The notes under the pieces: model-generated
Seen by the model: only the letters and a program-made list of their open reading frames with translations
Told to the model about the DNA's origin: nothing
Databases searched by the model: none
Shown: one piece after another, positions 6,896-7,615 of the stretch
Numbering within the stretch: the stretch's first letter is position 1
Layout: each line of letters starts with the position of its first letter
Assembly: GCA_012511525.1 (NCBI GenBank)
Contig: JAAZFW010000268.1
Location: 1-7,615 of the forward strand
Direction: 5' to 3'
DNA: 7,615 nucleotides
DNA from: Clostridiaceae bacterium
GTDB lineage: Bacteria; Bacillota; Clostridia; Saccharofermentanales; UBA5734
Program-made: the position numbers and the translations under genes

Positions 6896-7615
6896 AGCAG
6901 TTGGCAAAAATATCCGGCAGCTTGCTGCTGCTGGTTTTCCTGCTGGCGGCAATTTTTCCGTTCCTGGTCATGCTGTCGGTATCGCTGCAGGACATGAACC
7001 AAATCTATACGCCCGGCCTGTCCCTGATTCCGCGTCCGCCGCGTCCGGAGGTCTACCGGATCGCCCTCAGCCACGGCAACTGGCTGCGTTACCTGGCAAA
7101 CAGCTTCTATGTGGCCGGCATGGCAACGGCGATCAGCCTGATCATCAACGCGATGACCGGCTATGCCTTTGCCCGCATCCGATTTCCGCTGCGCCGGCTG
7201 CTCTTTGTCCTCATCCTGGCCGGCATGATGATTCCGGCCCAGGTAACCCTGGTGCCGCTGTTCATCCTGATCCGCCATTTCCCGCTGGCCGGCGGCAACA
7301 ACCTGCTTGGCCAGGGCGGCACGGGTCTGGTCGACACCTACACCGGCCTGATCCTGCCCTATATCGCCGGCTCCTTCGGTGTCTTCATGTGCCGCCAGTT
7401 TTACGTGCTGTTTCCCAAGGAACTCGACGAGGCAGCCAAGATAGACGGCTGCAGCCGCTTCCGGGCTTTTTGGTTGATCTACCTGCCATTGTCGAAACCG
7501 GTTCTGGGCGCCTTGGCGGTCCTCAAGTTCACCGGTGCCTGGAACGAATACACCTGGCCGCTGGTGATGACCAACACCGGCGCGGACCGCATCACGACGG
7601 TCCAGCTGGCGCTGA
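6892..7615 (+). CDS. Carbohydrate ABC transporter permease, CUT1 second subunit (MalG/UgpE-like), cut by the window end
   Basis: The first 241 residues of the partner permease; the frame is open to the last base, so about 40-60 residues are probably missing. The ATG overlaps the upstream stop in ATGA (6892-6895), with GAGG at 6881-6884 seven bases before it, a classic translational-coupling arrangement. Hydrophobic segments lie near 11-29, 70-94, 103-126, 151-168 and 192-213. The coupling loop has E180-A181-A182, G186, and I196-x-L198-P199 with exact family spacing. WNEYTWPLVMT (216-226) is the typical second-subunit ending motif. Between the third and fourth segments there is a glycine-rich stretch (about 134-146, with LAGGNN and GQGG), longer than in MalG-like relatives but, as recalled, present in a subgroup of CUT1 permeases. 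Confidence 0.92.
   Translation, partial: MKQLAKISGSLLLLVFLLAAIFPFLVMLSVSLQDMNQIYTPGLSLIPRPPRPEVYRIALSHGNWLRYLANSFYVAGMATAISLIINAMTGYAFARIRFPLRRLLFVLILAGMMIPAQVTLVPLFILIRHFPLAGGNNLLGQGGTGLVDTYTGLILPYIAGSFGVFMCRQFYVLFPKELDEAAKIDGCSRFRAFWLIYLPLSKPVLGALAVLKFTGAWNEYTWPLVMTNTGADRITTVQLAL

Overview
The window is GC-rich (roughly 60% by eye) bacterial DNA holding one compact, co-directional gene cluster on the + strand. All seven genes read left to right with gaps of about 0 to 60 bases and no terminator between them, so they look like a single operon. Nothing fixes the species. The lipoprotein-anchored solute-binding protein, CUT1-type permeases, AraC regulator and strong GGAGG ribosome sites fit a high-GC Bacillota, Chloroflexota or Spirochaetota-like bacterium, but this is a low-confidence guess.

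Layout. Positions 1-170 are a more AT-rich leader with three copies of an AGTGTA(A/T) word and a perfect 6-bp GC hairpin just before the first ribosome site. Then come a Gfo/Idh/MocA oxidoreductase (171-1181), an AraC-family regulator with a GTG start (1200-2078), a second, longer Gfo/Idh/MocA oxidoreductase (2139-3242), a Cys-type sulfatase without a signal peptide (3248-4660), a lipoprotein sugar-binding protein (about 4683-5942), and two CUT1 permease subunits (5957-6895, and 6892 to the window end, where the second is cut off).

How they may work together (inference). The binding protein and two permeases would import a carbohydrate. The sulfatase appears cytoplasmic, so the ligand is probably a sulfated (or otherwise ester-substituted) sugar or polyol that is desulfated after import. 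The two related dehydrogenases would then oxidise and/or re-reduce the product, and the AraC protein would sense an intermediate and switch on the operon. No transport ATPase, glycoside hydrolase, sugar kinase or sulfatase-maturating enzyme is visible; these must lie outside the window or elsewhere in the genome. The individual families are well known. The unusual points are the combination and the two dehydrogenases, which share a variant active-site segment lacking the usual Asp.
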